Assembly (NCBI GenBank): GCA_002914845.1
Contig: JXTC01000163.1
Coordinates: forward strand, 504,817-568,816
Direction of reading: 5' to 3'
Source: Trema orientale
Lineage: Eukaryota > Streptophyta > Magnoliopsida > Rosales > Cannabaceae
DNA length: 64,000 bases
Positions 34,801 to 47,208 of this stretch are shown here, piece by piece; position 1 is the stretch's first letter, and the number at the start of each line of letters is the position of its first letter. Both the position numbers and the translations under genes were made by a program. The notes under the pieces are model-generated. The model did no database searches. It was not told where the DNA came from and worked only from the letters and a program-made list of their open reading frames with translations.

Positions 34801-37280
34801 AGTAAATGGGTAAGTCCAACACAAGTAGTTCCTAAGAAATCTGGGATAACTGTGGTTGAAAATGAGGATGGGGTGCCTCTTCCAACTAGGATAGTGACTG
34901 GGTGGCGCATGTGCATTGATTATAGGAAATTAAACTCTGCCACTCGAAAAGACCATTTCCCATTGCCATTTATAGATCAAATCTTAGAACGAGTAGCTAG
35001 CCATCCCTTCTACTGCTTTCTTGATGGATACTCAGGATATTATCAAATGGAGATAGCAATAGAGGATCAGGATAATACTACTTTTACATGCTCTTTTGGT
35101 ATTTTTTGCTTTTCGTATAATGCCATTTGGTTTGTGTAATGCACCTGCTACATTTCAGCATTGCATGATGAGTATATTTTTTTGATATGGTTGAAAAATG
35201 CATATAAATTTTTATGGATGATTTGACAGTTTTTGGTGATTCTTTTGACTCATGTCTACTTAACCTGAAAGCTGTTTTGAGTAGGTGTGAAGAAAAAAGT
35301 CTTGTGCTGAACTGGGAAAAATATCATTTCATGGTATCTTCTGAGATTGTTTTGAGGCACATTGTGTCTGAAAGAGGAATAGGGGTTGACAAGTCAAAAG
35401 TTGAGCTGATCTCTAAATTACCTACCCCCAAAATAATAAGAGATGTTTAGTCTTTTCTTGGACATGTTGGATTCTATAGGAGGTTTATACAAAATTTTTC
35501 TGCCATATCTCGACTATTGTGTAACCTCCTGGCCAAAGAAACTGAGTTTAACTGGACTCTGGAGTGTGATGAAGTATTTAAAACACTCGTTACCAAGCTC
35601 ACTTCTGCTCCCATCATGCAGTCACCCGATTGGACCCTAATGTTTGAAATTATGTGTGATGCCAGCAATTACGCCATGGGAGCTGTCCTTGGTCAGCGAA
35701 GGGAGGGGAAGCCCTTTATTGTTTATTACGCTAGTAGGACCCTAAACAGTACTCAAATGAATTATTCTACTACTGAAAAAGACCTACTAGCTGTTCTCTT
35801 TGCCATGGATAAATTTTGTGAATATATTATTGGTTCGCCTATCACTGTGTTTACTGACCATGCGGCCCTCAAGTACCTTCTTTCTAAGAAGGATGCTAAG
35901 GCTCGCTTGATTAGGTGGATTCTTTTGTTGCAGGAATTTGATCTTACAATCAAGGATAAAAAATGTGTTGAAAATGTTGTGGCTGATCATTTATCTTGTC
36001 TGGAATTCAATAATTCAGCAGAAAGTCCACCCATTCGAGATGACTTCCCTGATGAACACCTGTTCGCCGTTAGCCAAATGCCGTGGTATGCACACATTGT
36101 TAACTATTTAGTTTCTGGTGAAATTCCATAGATCTGGAGTGCACAAGACAAGCGTAAGTTCTTGGTCGAGGTAAGAAATTTTTATTGGGATGAACCTTAC
36201 TTGTTTAAGTATTGCCCTGACCAAGTTAAGAGAAGATGCATTCCAGAAACGGAGATAAATAGTGTTTTGAACTTCTGTCATTCTGAGGCATGTGGTGGTC
36301 ATTTCTCAATAAAAAAGACTGCTACAAAGATTCTAAAATGTGGTCTTTATTGGCCCACTTTATTCAAAGACACTAATATTTTTTGTCGTTCTTGTTAAAG
36401 ATGCCAAAGGCTAGGTTCATTAACTCATCACCACATGATGCCTCTTAGCCCTATACTTGTGATTGAGATATTTGATTGTTGGGGTATTGATTTCATAGGT
36501 CCTTTTCCAACTTCCTTTGGCTATCTTCACATTCTTCTTGCTGTTGATTATGTGTCCAAATGGGTCGAGGCCGTGCCATGTCGTACCAATGATAACACTG
36601 TTGTGGTTAATTTTCTAAAAGAAAATGTGTTATCTAGGTACGGTACGCCACGTGTCATCATCAGTGATCAAGGGACACATTTCTGTAACCGTTCATTTGA
36701 GGCTTTGATGCGCAGGTATGGTGTTCTTCACAAAGTTTCAACTACCTACCATCCGCAAACCAATGGACAGGCTGAGCTAGCAAATCAGGAAGTCAAGCAA
36801 ATTCTAGAGAAGACAGTCAACCCTAATCGCAAAGATTGGTCATTATGCCTTTCGGATGCACTTTGGGCATATCGCACTGCTTACAAGACCATCCTTGGAA
36901 TGTCCCCTTACTGACTTGTCTATGGGAAGGCGTGTCACCTACCTATAGAGCTCGAGCGTAAGCTTATTGGGTTGTTAAGGCACTTAGCTTTGATTTGAAT
37001 GGGGCAAGTCTTAATAGAAAATTATAGTTGTCAGAAATTGAAGAATTGAGGAACGACACATATGACAACTCCAGGATCTATAAAGCGAAGTTGAAAGCGG
37101 CTCATGACTTTTCGCCTCCCCGTGAGATCGACACCTCAAACTTGCTACAACTACCGAAGTACAATTTGAGCGTAAAACAACATTTCAAAATATTGATGAT
37201 ATTGTTGTGACAATATCCATAAATATCTCGATATTAGCTTATTTTTTGCCAACATTTTATTGATATCAATAAAACTCTGG

Positions 37281-37949
37281 TAAACCATGAAGCAACGAGC
37301 GGAACCGGAGGAAATTCTTTAATTGGAAGTCTTGATTCCTGATAAAAATGTAGGATCTGTAAATACAATTGAATCACTTTCTTTGCATAACAAATATTGG
37401 GAAAAACAAAGGAGGTCTTGGAATACCTCAGTAAGTAAACATTTCTATCTCAATGAAAAGTAGTCCAATAGTTATATTAGAAAGAAAATTAAAAAAATTA
37501 TGCATTAGATCTAAGAGAAAAACTTTAGGAATTAGAAATTTATGAGGACTAGAACCACAAGGTGGGGAAGTAACAATGATTTCGACAATACTAGAATTAT
37601 CTTTTTTATTAGACTTAATAACTTATTCCTAACAGAATTATCTTCTTCAACAGATTTAACCATCTCTTCCTTCTCAACTATCTCATCCACCTCAACAGAT
37701 TTAGCTCTCTCTCCCTTGATAGAAATTTTACAAACTGGCTTATATGGAGTGATAATAACATCCCTTAAGTCTTGACAAAGTTGGCTAATATAGGCTAAAT
37801 CGATTTTCATGTTGGCTATATTTTTGTGAAGGCTACAAACTAATGCAGGATCAACTGTAGGTTGGCTATAAATATGTGACATTCTGTGAAAAACGTGAAA
37901 TGTATGGTTTAGAATGATTATGTGAATTGCCTGGTGGATATGATTCAAG
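37281..37949. other. Unrecognised stretch with a 138-codon open frame (minus, 37948-37532)
   Basis: The minus-strand frame contains a hydrophilic acidic/basic run (SVEVDEIVEKEEMVKSVEED) and no domain I know. On the plus strand, 37287-37432 reads like an exon fragment (an in-frame stop, then CTCAGTAAGT). Either could be a relic of the gag of Gypsy M continuing beyond the insertion, or unrelated. No function is proposed. Confidence 0.2.
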
Positions 37950-39394
37950 TATAGACTATTATCGTATGTCGGTAGATGTTTTTCATGCAGGTCTAAATAT
38001 TGGGATTATTTTAATAAAAAAAGAAATATGTGGCATATTGTTAATAGTGTGCTTATTATGGATTTCAGTAAATATATGAGCTGCTTAGTGGAATTGAGAT
38101 GATTATGAATTATATTGTAGGGTTGTAATTACCTTTTATACAGGTTTGAATTTTTGGATTTGTCCAAAATACATCGATTGTACTGCTGGTTTTCCAAGAG
38201 CAGAAATGATAAGAATGGTATGACTATCCGAGTGTACTTGTTATGGTGTGTGCTTTATGACCACACCTAGGGTAATTGCGTATCAAGAGACATATAGTTG
38301 GTGGCTGGACCCCATCTTTGGTGCAGAATCCATAAATCTACATAGGAATTCCTGGTTAATACAGTGCACACCCTAGTCCATAGACGCATATAAAGGTCTA
38401 GGGTACGTGACCATGTGTACATTGAGCAGGGGATCGAGCTCAGGTGCATGGCCATGTGTACAAAAGCTATAAATATATGACAATTCCTCTGGTTACTCCC
38501 ACCCAGTAGGTGTAGGCATACGGTGTCCCTCCGGTTCGACAGGCAAGACATTAGGGTGTCCCTTTGGTATTCCGGAATTGGTAATCAGGAAGATGGCTAT
38601 TCTAATTCCATGATGATATTATGTGAGCTCACAGGTACTGAGCTGATTGAGGCTGCGTACAAGTTCTTATGCTTTACTTACATGCTTCCGCTCATGAACT
38701 TTCTGGATTTGATTTATTCGTATGGATTTATGACTAGTTTTCAGCATAGCTAACTATGCAAGAATTTAATAAAGAATATGGTTTTCAAAATGGTAAACTA
38801 AGTTCACTACTGGACTTTTAAGCTCACCCCCTCATTTCCTTCCCTATCGGGTATTGTTAATTCAGCATAAGATTTCTGTCAGATAAACACATTGTTGATT
38901 CATATCCATGGCCCTTCTTGTGTCTTGGTTGATAGTTGAACCTTACTCTTTCTTATTCTTAAGTAAACTATTTAGCCAGAGTCCAAGTATTTATATTGAG
39001 TGAGTCTATAAGAATATTCTTACTACTATTTAAGGACTTAGTACTAAATAGGAACATTATAGTTTCTAAGGAGCATGCATCCAAAAATTATAATGTACTT
39101 GAGACTTTGATCGTCTCATTGTAAAACTAGTTTTAAATAAATGAGTGAAATCGATTTATGGACTTCATATCCATAAAGATAAGAGTTCTACTAACCGAAA
39201 TTATTTAATAAAAACAATTAGATTTTCTTCGAAAATTTTGAGAGATTCCCCTTGGTATGAAAATGATGGTCTTTTGAGGACTAAAATATAAAATTCACGT
39301 ATTTATTTTCTTTCGACGCTTAAAAATTTCACTGTTTATTTACATGAACACTTAAAATTACCAAAATAATAGTATTGGAGTTTCGACCGTGACA
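37950..39394 (+). repeat. Probable solo LTR of a Gypsy chromovirus (Tekay/Del-like)
   Basis: The sequence has the flavour of a chromovirus LTR: GGTGTCCCTCCGG and GGTGTCCCTTTGG repeats (38522-38563), then CTCACCCCCTCATTTCCTTCCCT (about 38823-38845), then the terminal TCGACCGTGACA at 39383-39394. No internal region follows. The 5' border and target duplication were not found, so extent and solo status are inferred. Confidence 0.4.
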
Positions 39395-39427
39395 AAATGA
39401 TGAACCTTAGCTTTAAATATTATTGTG

Positions 39428-39646
39428 CAGAGAAGGTCCTTAGGATCTTACGACCTCACCAATAGCAAATATTTTGGAATTATTAAAACTAATTATAGAA
39501 AGCTTTATTTATAGCCAATTGTAGACCCTAAATAACTATACATAGACAACTGTAGACCCAAATTATCAGACACAGGCGATATGAGACAAAGTGCAAAACT
39601 AATATAAAAACACTAATACAAAAACTAAATGGTCAAAATTCTAACA
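39428..39646 (-). repeat. LTR fragment related to Copia element A
   Basis: On the minus strand it begins TGTTAGAATTTTGACC and follows the start of the element A LTR for about 220 bp, sharing ACTTTGTC, TTTGGGTCTACAGT, GGCTATAAATAAAGC and CTATTGGTGAGG. It then diverges. It shows that relatives of element A inserted here earlier. Confidence 0.7.
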
Positions 39647-40279
39647 ACTTTTTCATTTTTTAATTGAATAAACAAGGATCCTTCCCATGTGGAGAAGCCA
39701 AAATTTGGAATAGAAAACTTAAAAACTATAACCAAAAACTTTGAAATAGAAGAATGAATGTGTGATGAGTAATGTTTTTGGCACAGAGAAAAGTTGCTAT
39801 TGCATTTACTGAATAACAAATCTACTAGGTTGATAGCATGTATTTTGAAGATTGAGAGGCGACGCTTCAATCCTTTTACTGGGGAAAAAAATGAACCTTC
39901 GAGAATGCAGAAGACAACATTTAAAACTACATAAAAAGTATAACCATTATGGCTTAGTAAAGATTAATTAATATTGAATTTCCTATCGATTAAACGAAGG
40001 ATGCAACACTACTAATTCAATAATTTGTCAAATACGTAACACCAAACAAAATGCAATATATTTGTTTTTAACATTCAGAATCAATTTTTCTTTCTTAATG
40101 TATAGTACCTTGAAAATGATAGTCACCCACAGGACTTTATTTGTTTTCCTAACTAAAGAATTAAAACATGGCTCCTTAATTACGAAATGATTATGCTATA
40201 AATTGAATTGAAGTTGAACTTTCATTACGCACAAATTTTAAAGAAAAAGATAAAAGAAAATGAGACAAGATGGATAGAA
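39647..40279. other. Unassigned DNA
   Basis: AT-rich, with one minus-strand open frame of 81 codons (39870-39625) without a recognisable domain. Nothing else is supported. Confidence 0.4.
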
Positions 40280-40284
40280 GACCA

Positions 40285-40740
40285 TGTTGGAAATAAAATG
40301 AGCTTTATTACTCACTCAAATATTATTACAAAAGAAAACTCTCAATTTTACTCTTCAAGCTCACTCATTCACTAGAAGCTATGCTTCTTTCTCTGTTCTT
40401 TTCACTCTTAGAAGCTTTGCTTTTTACTTGATACTTAGAACTCAAATGGGGAGGGGTATTTATACTTGAGATCACTCATCCTCCACTACACAAAATAATA
40501 CAAATAAATTTCAACCACACACATTTTTTTCTATAACCTTCTAAAAATAATCAATTCATTCACATGCATAAAATTATTATCTAGCTAACACTAGAATGTT
40601 CTAGGTAGAAGGCTTCTTCAATTTGGACTTGGACTTTCTTCTTTTATGGGCTTTGCACTTGGGGTAACTCCAACTTATTTGACTTCACATTGATGGGCTG
40701 AAAACACTTCTTATGGGCTTAAACAAGTTTATTCTCAACA
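40285..40740 (-). repeat. 3' LTR of Copia C (456 bp)
   Basis: On the minus strand it begins TGTTGAGAATAAAC and ends TTTCCAACA. It has a TATA word (GTATAAATACCCC near 40460). The partner LTR is visible only for its first 128 bp, at 47076-47203. Confidence 0.87.
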
Positions 40741-41840
40741 CCTCCCCTTAAACTTGTTTTATAACACCAGGCAATTTTCTTAATCTTGTGAAGTCTTCAA
40801 ACTTGAGTGGCTTGGTAAAAATGTCAGCAATCTGATCATGTGGTCTCATATACTCCAATTGTACTTCTTTATTTGCAACACATTCTCTTATATAATGATA
40901 GCGAGTATCGATATGCTTGCTTCGGTCATGAAAGACTGGATTTTTAGCCAAAGCAATTATTGACTTATTATCGATGCAAATCTCCATTTACTCTCTTTGA
41001 GGCATGTTTAACTCTTTCAACAACCTTCTTAGCCAGATTGCATGACTAACACACGATGTAGCAGCTACGTACTCAGCTTCGCATGTTGAAAGAGTGACAA
41101 TCGGTTGNCTTCTTCAAGATCTTCTTTATATAGCTTTCTTGAGAGATGAAGATGCCTTCTTCCTTTTGCTTGACTTCTATACCGAGGTAGTATGCCATAA
41201 GTCCGATATCTGTTATTTCAAACTCATGTGTCATTACTCTCTTGAATTCGTCGAACACCCTTGGATTACTTCCAGTGAATATGAGATTGTCCACGTACAA
41301 GCATATGACCAGAATGTCCTCATCTTTGGTTTTAACATAGAGAGCATGTTCATAAGGGCACTTAGTAAAGCCATTCTCTTGAAAATGTTTGTCAATTCGG
41401 CTGTTCCATGCTCTTGGTGCTTGCTTTAGTCTATAGAGAGCCTTCTTTAGCTTTTTACATCTTGCCCTCATGCCTTTTCACCTCATAACCCAACGGTTAT
41501 TCGATGTAGACTTCTTCTTCAAGTACTTCATTCAGAAATGCAGACTTTACATCCATCTAATGGATCTTCCATTTGTTCTGAGCAGCAAGAGAAATAATTA
41601 GTCTTATAGTTTACAATCATGCAACAGGAGCGAATACCTCGTCGTAGTCAATGCCGGCTCTTTGATTATAGCCTTTCGCAACTAGTCTTGCTTTGTATCT
41701 TTCTACCTCTCTATCAGCATTCTTCTTCACCTTGTACACCCATTTTATACCGATAGCTTTATGACCTTTGGGAAGAGTGGATAGTTCCCAAGTGTCATTC
41801 TTCTCTACGGCTTTGACTTCTTCATCCATCGCATTCCTCT

Positions 41841-42127
41841 TGTTGGAAATCACGGCAGATCTGGCTGGCAACCTATTTTTTAGGAGATAAATCTTATCTC
41901 TTAGGTGTCATTTGATTTTATAATAATTATCTTGAGATGTTTTTTATTTTTATTTGCTGTATTTATCAATTCCTAATTTATAGGAATCTGAACACGCTTT
42001 TATTCCCTATACACGGTTTCCTCTCTATAAAAGAGAGTATACCATGTTTCTCTTTTAATTACAAGTTAATAATAATCAGTTTTCTTACAGCAGTGTTTAC
42101 TTTTTCTTTTCCTTCGTTCCGCCTATA
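41841..42127 (+). repeat. 5' LTR of Copia B
   Basis: Begins TGTTGGAAATCAC. TATA word CTCTATAAAAGAGAG near 42022. The exact 3' end is uncertain because the partner LTR runs into the gap and no clear CA terminus sits directly before the primer-binding site. Confidence 0.8.
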
Positions 42128-45100
42128 TGGTATCAGAGCCAGATTAAAGTTGAGAGGAAAAGGCCATGTATAAAATGGCACTCACAGGAGGTAGTGGTGG
42201 TAATGGTTCTGAGGTTACCTCAAGTCATAACCCCACTATATCTCCCACTGCTTATTCTGATGTCTCATCACTTCAAATTACCTCTCACAAACTCAATGGT
42301 AAAAATTATTATCAATGGTCTCTTGCTGTCCAAATGGTGATCCGAGGAAGAGGAAGACAAGGCTATTTAGATGGCACTGCTGAAAAACCGAACGAAGGAG
42401 ATCCCAAATTCTATACTTGGGATTCTCAAAATTCCATGGTTATGGCAAGGCTTATCAACTCCATGGAGGATAAAATTAGAGAAAAGTTTCTTCGCTATAA
42501 GACAGCAAAAGCGATGTGGGAGGCTATTAAAAGACAATATTCTGATCTAGAAAACTTAGCCCAGTTGTTCGAATTAAGAAACAAAGCCAGAAATCAGACT
42601 CAATCTGATTTGGATGTTACAGAATACTACAACACTCTCACTAAGCTTTGGCAAGAAGTTGACGATTTCAACAACACACCATGGTGTACTACTTGTCAGA
42701 ATCATTATCAGACCCTGGTTAACAAAGAAAGAATTTTTGACTTCCTTGCGAGTCTAAATAAAGATCTGGATGAGGTGTGTGATAGGTTGATTGGAATTAA
42801 ACCTCTACCCGCTATAGATGAAGCCTTTGTTGAAGTGAGGAGAGAAGAACATCATAAACGGGTTATGTTAAGGGAATCTAGAGTAACTAATTCACTTGAT
42901 AATTCTGCTCTTATATCAAGAGGACCTGAGAATTCAAACAGGGAATCGGGCAGAAATTAACGAAGGGAAAATCTTTGGTGTGATCATTGTCAACGAACTA
43001 ATCATACCAGAGAAACTTGTTGGAAGTTACATGAAAAACTCTTAAACTGGAAACCTCGGCCTAAGGGATTCCAAACAACAGCTGAACATACCACCAAATA
43101 AGGAGACATGGGGGCAAGTTTGTCCTTGTCAAAAGAACAACTTGAACAGATTTGCAAATTAATCAGTACACAAATTCTTGGAGCCCAGCAAGCAAAACAG
43201 ACGTCTACTACTTCATCAAACCAATGTTCATCTTTCGGATCCTCACTTCTTACCCAAAAAGGTACTTTTTTGACCACTCTAGATGGCTGTCCAGAAGAAA
43301 TTGAGCCTTGGATTGTAGATTCAGGGGCAACAGATCATATCACAGGATGTGCTAATTTCTTTTGTTTTTATACACCAAGTCCTGGAAACTTTAAAGTTAA
43401 AATTGCTGATGGCTCACACTCTATGGTTGCTGTTATAGGAGATATAAGGATTGATAAGAATATAGTCCTTAAATCTGTGTTGCATGTACCAAAATTGTCT
43501 TATAATTTACTGTCTATTAGTAAATTGACAAAGGATTCGAACTGTGTAGCCAACTTCTCATGCTCTACTTGTATGTTTCAGGACCTGAATTTTGGGAAGA
43601 CGATTGGCAGTGCTAAAGAATACAAGGGGCTTTATTACCTGAAGAAGGATGTCTCTCAGAGTAAACAAGTACAAATTGCTAGTTGTGGATTTTCATCTAG
43701 AGAACAAGAAATAATGATGTGGCATCGTAGGTTAGGCCATCCTAGTTTTTTCTATCTTAGAAAGCTATTTCCTTCATTGTTTCAGAATAAAGACATGTTT
43801 GAGTGTGAAGTATGTCAATTAGCTAAACATCAATGTTCTGTGTTTCCTCCTAAACCTTACAAAGCATCTCAACCCTTTTCCTTAATCCATAGCGATATTT
43901 AGGGTCCTTCTCGCATTACACATGTCTTTGGTAAACGTTGGTTTATTACTTTCATAGATGATCATTCTAGGGTTTATTGGGTATATTTGTTAAAGGAAAA
44001 ATCCGAAGCTGCCCAAATTTTTAAAATTTTCTTTTCAGTGGTCCAAAATCAATATAATACAAAAATAAAAATTCTTCATACGGACAATGGGAAAGAATAT
44101 TTTAATTCCTTACTAGGAGATTTTCTTTTATAAAATGGGATTGTTCACCAAAGCACTTGCATAGATACCCCACAACAAAATGGGATTGCTGAAAGAAAAA
44201 ATCGTCATCTTCTTGAAGTTGCTAGAGCTTTAATGTTTACCTCAAATATGCCAAAAAGTTTTTGGGGGGATGATGTCCTAACTGCCTGTTATCTCATAAA
44301 TCGTATGCCTACCCGTGTTTTACAATTTTAAACACCTCTTCAAACTCTAACTAATATACATCCCACATGTTCCAAGATGTTATCTAACATACCCCTTAAA
44401 ATATTTGGGTGTCAAGTGTATGTTCACATACATGATCAAGAAAGAAGTAAACTAGATCCTAAGGCCTAAAAAAGTATTTTTCTTGGCTATTCTGCAACAC
44501 AAAAAGGCTATAAATGTTATTCGCCAGAAAAACGTAGATACTTTGTCTCCATGAATGTCACTTTTTTTGAGAAAACACCCTTCTATACCAAAGATTTCCT
44601 TCAGGGGGAGAATAGAAAAAATGAAGATGAAGACAATTTTTGGGAAACATATCCTCATCACACCAGTCCTTTAGTACTTGAATCCAGTCCTCTCGAACGA
44701 CCATCCGAGCCTATAATTCCTGTTACCACACTTGGTTCTTCTGAGAGTTCCTCCAAGTCTCATCCTCATCAGCCTGGTACTTTACCCGACACTGAAACTA
44801 GGGCTTCATCGTTGCCATTAAACATCAATGATCAATCAAAAATTAGAGGATATTCACAACTACAACCCAAACTTCGTGTTTACTCACGGAGAAAAAATTC
44901 AAAAGGAATAGAACCTCTTGTAGACTCTCAACTTGGCCAAGAGTCTATACCCGAATCAGGTATATAAGTTCAGAATCCGACTCCTATTATTAATGATCTT
45001 GATGTTCCTATTGCCTTGAGAAAGGGTGTCAGATCATGTACTCAACACCCTATCTCTAATTTCGTGACCTACAACCATCTAGGTTCTTATTTTCGGACAT

Positions 45101-46668
45101 TTGTTACTAACCTTTCAGTAGAGATTCCTAAAAATATTCAAGAGGCCCTACAAAAACCTGAGTGGCGAAGAGCTATCATGGAGGAGATACTTGCTCTTAA
45201 GAAAAATGAGATATGGAACGTGGTAGACAGACCCAGGGACAAAAATACAGTTGGATGTAAGTGGGTGTTTACAGTAAAGTACAATTCAGATGGATCAGCG
45301 GAACGATACAAGGCAAGATTGGTTGCAAAAGGTTTTATCCAAACTTAAGGAGTTGATTATCAAGAGACCTTTGCTCCTGTGGCTAAATTGAATACTATTC
45401 ATGTTCTTTTATCTCTAGCTACGAATCTAGATTGGCAACTCCATCAGTTAGATGTTGAAAATACGTTCCTTAACAGTGATCTGGAAGAAGAAGTGTACAT
45501 GGATCTTCCTCCTGGGTTTGATGAAGACAGAAAGGCAGGCAAGGTATGTAGACTAAAAAAATCTCTTTATGGCCTAAAACAATCTCCATGGGCCTGGTTT
45601 GATAGATTTACAAAAGCTATTCGAAGACAAGGGTACATGCAAGCTCAAGGTGATCATACACTTTTTTATTGCAAAAGAATGGTGGAATCACTATACTAAT
45701 TGTGTATGTGGACGATATAATACTCACAGGAGATGATGTGACTGAGATAGAAAGGTTGAAGATTGCCCTTGCTACAAAATTTGAGATTAAAGACTTGGGG
45801 GCTTTGTGGTATTTCCTTTGTATGGAAGTTGCAAGAAGTAAGAAAGGTATATCGATCTCACAGAGAAGGGATACTTTGGAACTCTTAAAAGAAATTGGCA
45901 TGCTGGGATGCAAACCAGTTGTTACTCCATTGGATCAAAATTTCAAATTAGGAAGCATTCAAAAAGGAACATCTGTTGATAAAGGAAGGTATCAACGTCT
46001 TGTTAGACGACTTATCTACCTGTCTCATACAAGACCAGACATAGCCTTTGCAGTTAGCATGGTTAGTCAATTCATGCACGCTCCTTGTGAAGAACATATG
46101 GAAGCCGTCTTTAGAATTTTGCAATATCTTAAAGGAACACCTGGAAAAGGTCTATTTTTCAAGAAAAATGAGAACAGAAGTATTGAAGCCTTTACAGATG
46201 CTAATTGGGCTGGTTCTATTACAGATAGAAAATCAACCTCTGGGTACTGTACTTTTGTATGGGGAAATCTAGTTACTTGGAGAAGCAAGAAACAATCTGT
46301 CGTTGCCAGAAGCAGTGCCGAGGCCGAGTTTAGAGCCATTGCTCAAGGTGTATGTGAGTTGTTATGGTTAAAAATGCTTCTGAAAGAATTGGGAGTCAAC
46401 ATTGTCCAACCTATGAAGTTATATTGTGATAACAAGGCAGCCATAAGCATTTCTCACAATCCTATGTTTCATGATCGAACAAAACATGTTGAAGTTGATA
46501 AACATTTTATTAAGGAGAAAATTGAGGCAGGAGAAATTTGCATAGTTTATCTTCCTACAAGCGAGCAAGTGGCTGACATTTTGACAAAAGGTCTTCCTAG
46601 GTCAACATTTGAAAAGTTAGAAGACAAGCTGGGATTATTCAATATTTTTAGTCCAGCTTGAGGGGGAG

Positions 46669-46911
46669 TGTTGGAAATCACAGCAGATCTAGCTGGCAGC
46701 CTGTTTTTTAGGAGATAAATCTTATCTCTTAGGTGTCATTTGATTTTATAATAATTATCTTGACATGTTTTTTATTTTTATTTGCTGTATTTATCAATTC
46801 CTAATTTATAGGAATTTGAACACGCTTTTATTCCCTGTACACGGTTTCCTCTCTATAAAAGAGAGTATACCATGTTTCTCTTTTAATTACAAGTTAATAA
46901 TAATCAGTTTT
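46669..46911 (+). repeat. 3' LTR of Copia B, visible part
   Basis: 243 bp matching 41841-42083 with seven substitutions, ending at the gap. Confidence 0.88.
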
Positions 46912-47075
46912 NNNNNNNNNNNNNNNNNNNNNNNNNNNNNNNNNNNNNNNNNNNNNNNNNNNNNNNNNNNNNNNNNNNNNNNNNNNNNNNNNNNNNNNNN
47001 NNNNNNNNNNNNNNNNNNNNNNNNNNNNNNNNNNNNNNNNNNNNNNNNNNNNNNNNNNNNNNNNNNNNNNNNNNN
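46912..47075. other. Assembly gap (164 N) between Copia B and the 5' LTR of Copia C
   Basis: The gap starts inside the 3' LTR of B and ends inside the 5' LTR of C. The rest of both LTRs, B's right target duplication and possibly the 5' half of C are missing, so its true length may be far more than the N count. Confidence 0.98.
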
Positions 47076-47208
47076 CTTCTTTAATTTGGACTTAGACTTT
47101 CTTCTTTTATGGGCTTTGCACTTGGGCTAACTCCAACTTATTGGACCTCATGTTGATGGGCCTAAAACACTTCTTATGGGGTTACACAAGTTTATTTTCA
47201 ACAGACCA

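Larger units (their letters stand above)
30297..37179 (+). mobile_element. Gypsy LTR retrotransposon, Athila-like (element A of the Gypsy family)
   Basis: 5' LTR 30297-31822, short right-hand LTR piece 37109-37179, and perfect target duplication ACATT (30292-30296 and 37180-37184). A primer-binding site for tRNA-Asp begins at 31828. Parts: leader 31846-32694; gag from 32695 (SLKDKAKSWLYSL; SWERFKELL); protease about 33790-34160 (DLGASVNLMPYS; IPLILGRPFL); RT about 34880-35500 (FYCFLDGYSGYYQ; MDDLTVFGDSFDSCL); RNase H about 35640-36000 ([16 protein letters not shown]); integrase about 36170-37100 ([20 protein letters not shown]). A 625-codon gag-protease frame survives, but the element as a whole is broken, with several disruptions. 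The visible LTR overlap (about 70 bp) shows two mismatches, too short for a sound age. A sister copy starts at 57780. Confidence 0.92.
41841..46911 (+). mobile_element. Copia retrotransposon (element B), nested in Copia C
   Basis: 5' LTR 41841 to about 42127 and 3' LTR from 46669, cut by the gap at 46912. The primer-binding site TGGTATCAGAGC at 42128 matches initiator tRNA-Met exactly, and the purine tract GAGGGGGAG precedes 46669. Parts: gag about 42166-42960 (UBN2-type; LNGKNYYQWSLAVQM), then a zinc-knuckle-like region (CDHC); protease about 43310 (VDSGATDHITGC); integrase about 43720-44320 ([20 protein letters not shown]); RT about 45120-45990 (CKWVFTVKYNSDGSAERYKA; VYVDDIILTGDD); RNase H about 46190-46640 (DANWAGSITDRKSTSGYC; EQVADILTKGLPRSTF). 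Broken, with roughly half a dozen disruptions. LTR divergence is 7 of 243 bases (about 3%), making it the youngest datable element here. The right target duplication is hidden by the gap. Confidence 0.92.
40285..47203 (-). mobile_element. Copia retrotransposon (element C), split by Copia B
   Basis: The LTR at 40285-40740 (3' on its strand) and the visible part of its partner at 47076-47203 are bracketed by the target duplication GACCA (40280-40284 and 47204-47208). A purine tract AAGGGGAGG precedes the 3' LTR. Coding parts on the minus strand: RT start about 41835-41620 (KNDTWELSTLPKGHKAIG; YKARLVAKGYNQRAGIDY), RT centre about 41470-41100 (ALYRLKQAPRAW; LYVDNLIFTGSN) and RNase H end about 40990-40750 (SKHIDTRYHYIRECV; DQIADIFTKPL). 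Gag, protease and integrase are not seen; they may lie in the gap at 46912-47075. Over 128 aligned LTR bases I count about 11 mismatches (near 9%), older than Copia B. Broken. Confidence 0.87.

Noticed and set aside
37287-37432. Possible host exon (plus strand) with a donor-like CTCAGTAAGT
   Set aside because: An in-frame stop follows a few codons in, no partner exon is visible, and there is no recognised family.
41937-42173. 78-codon frame, repeated at 46765
   Set aside because: Both copies lie in the LTRs of Copia B and are non-coding.
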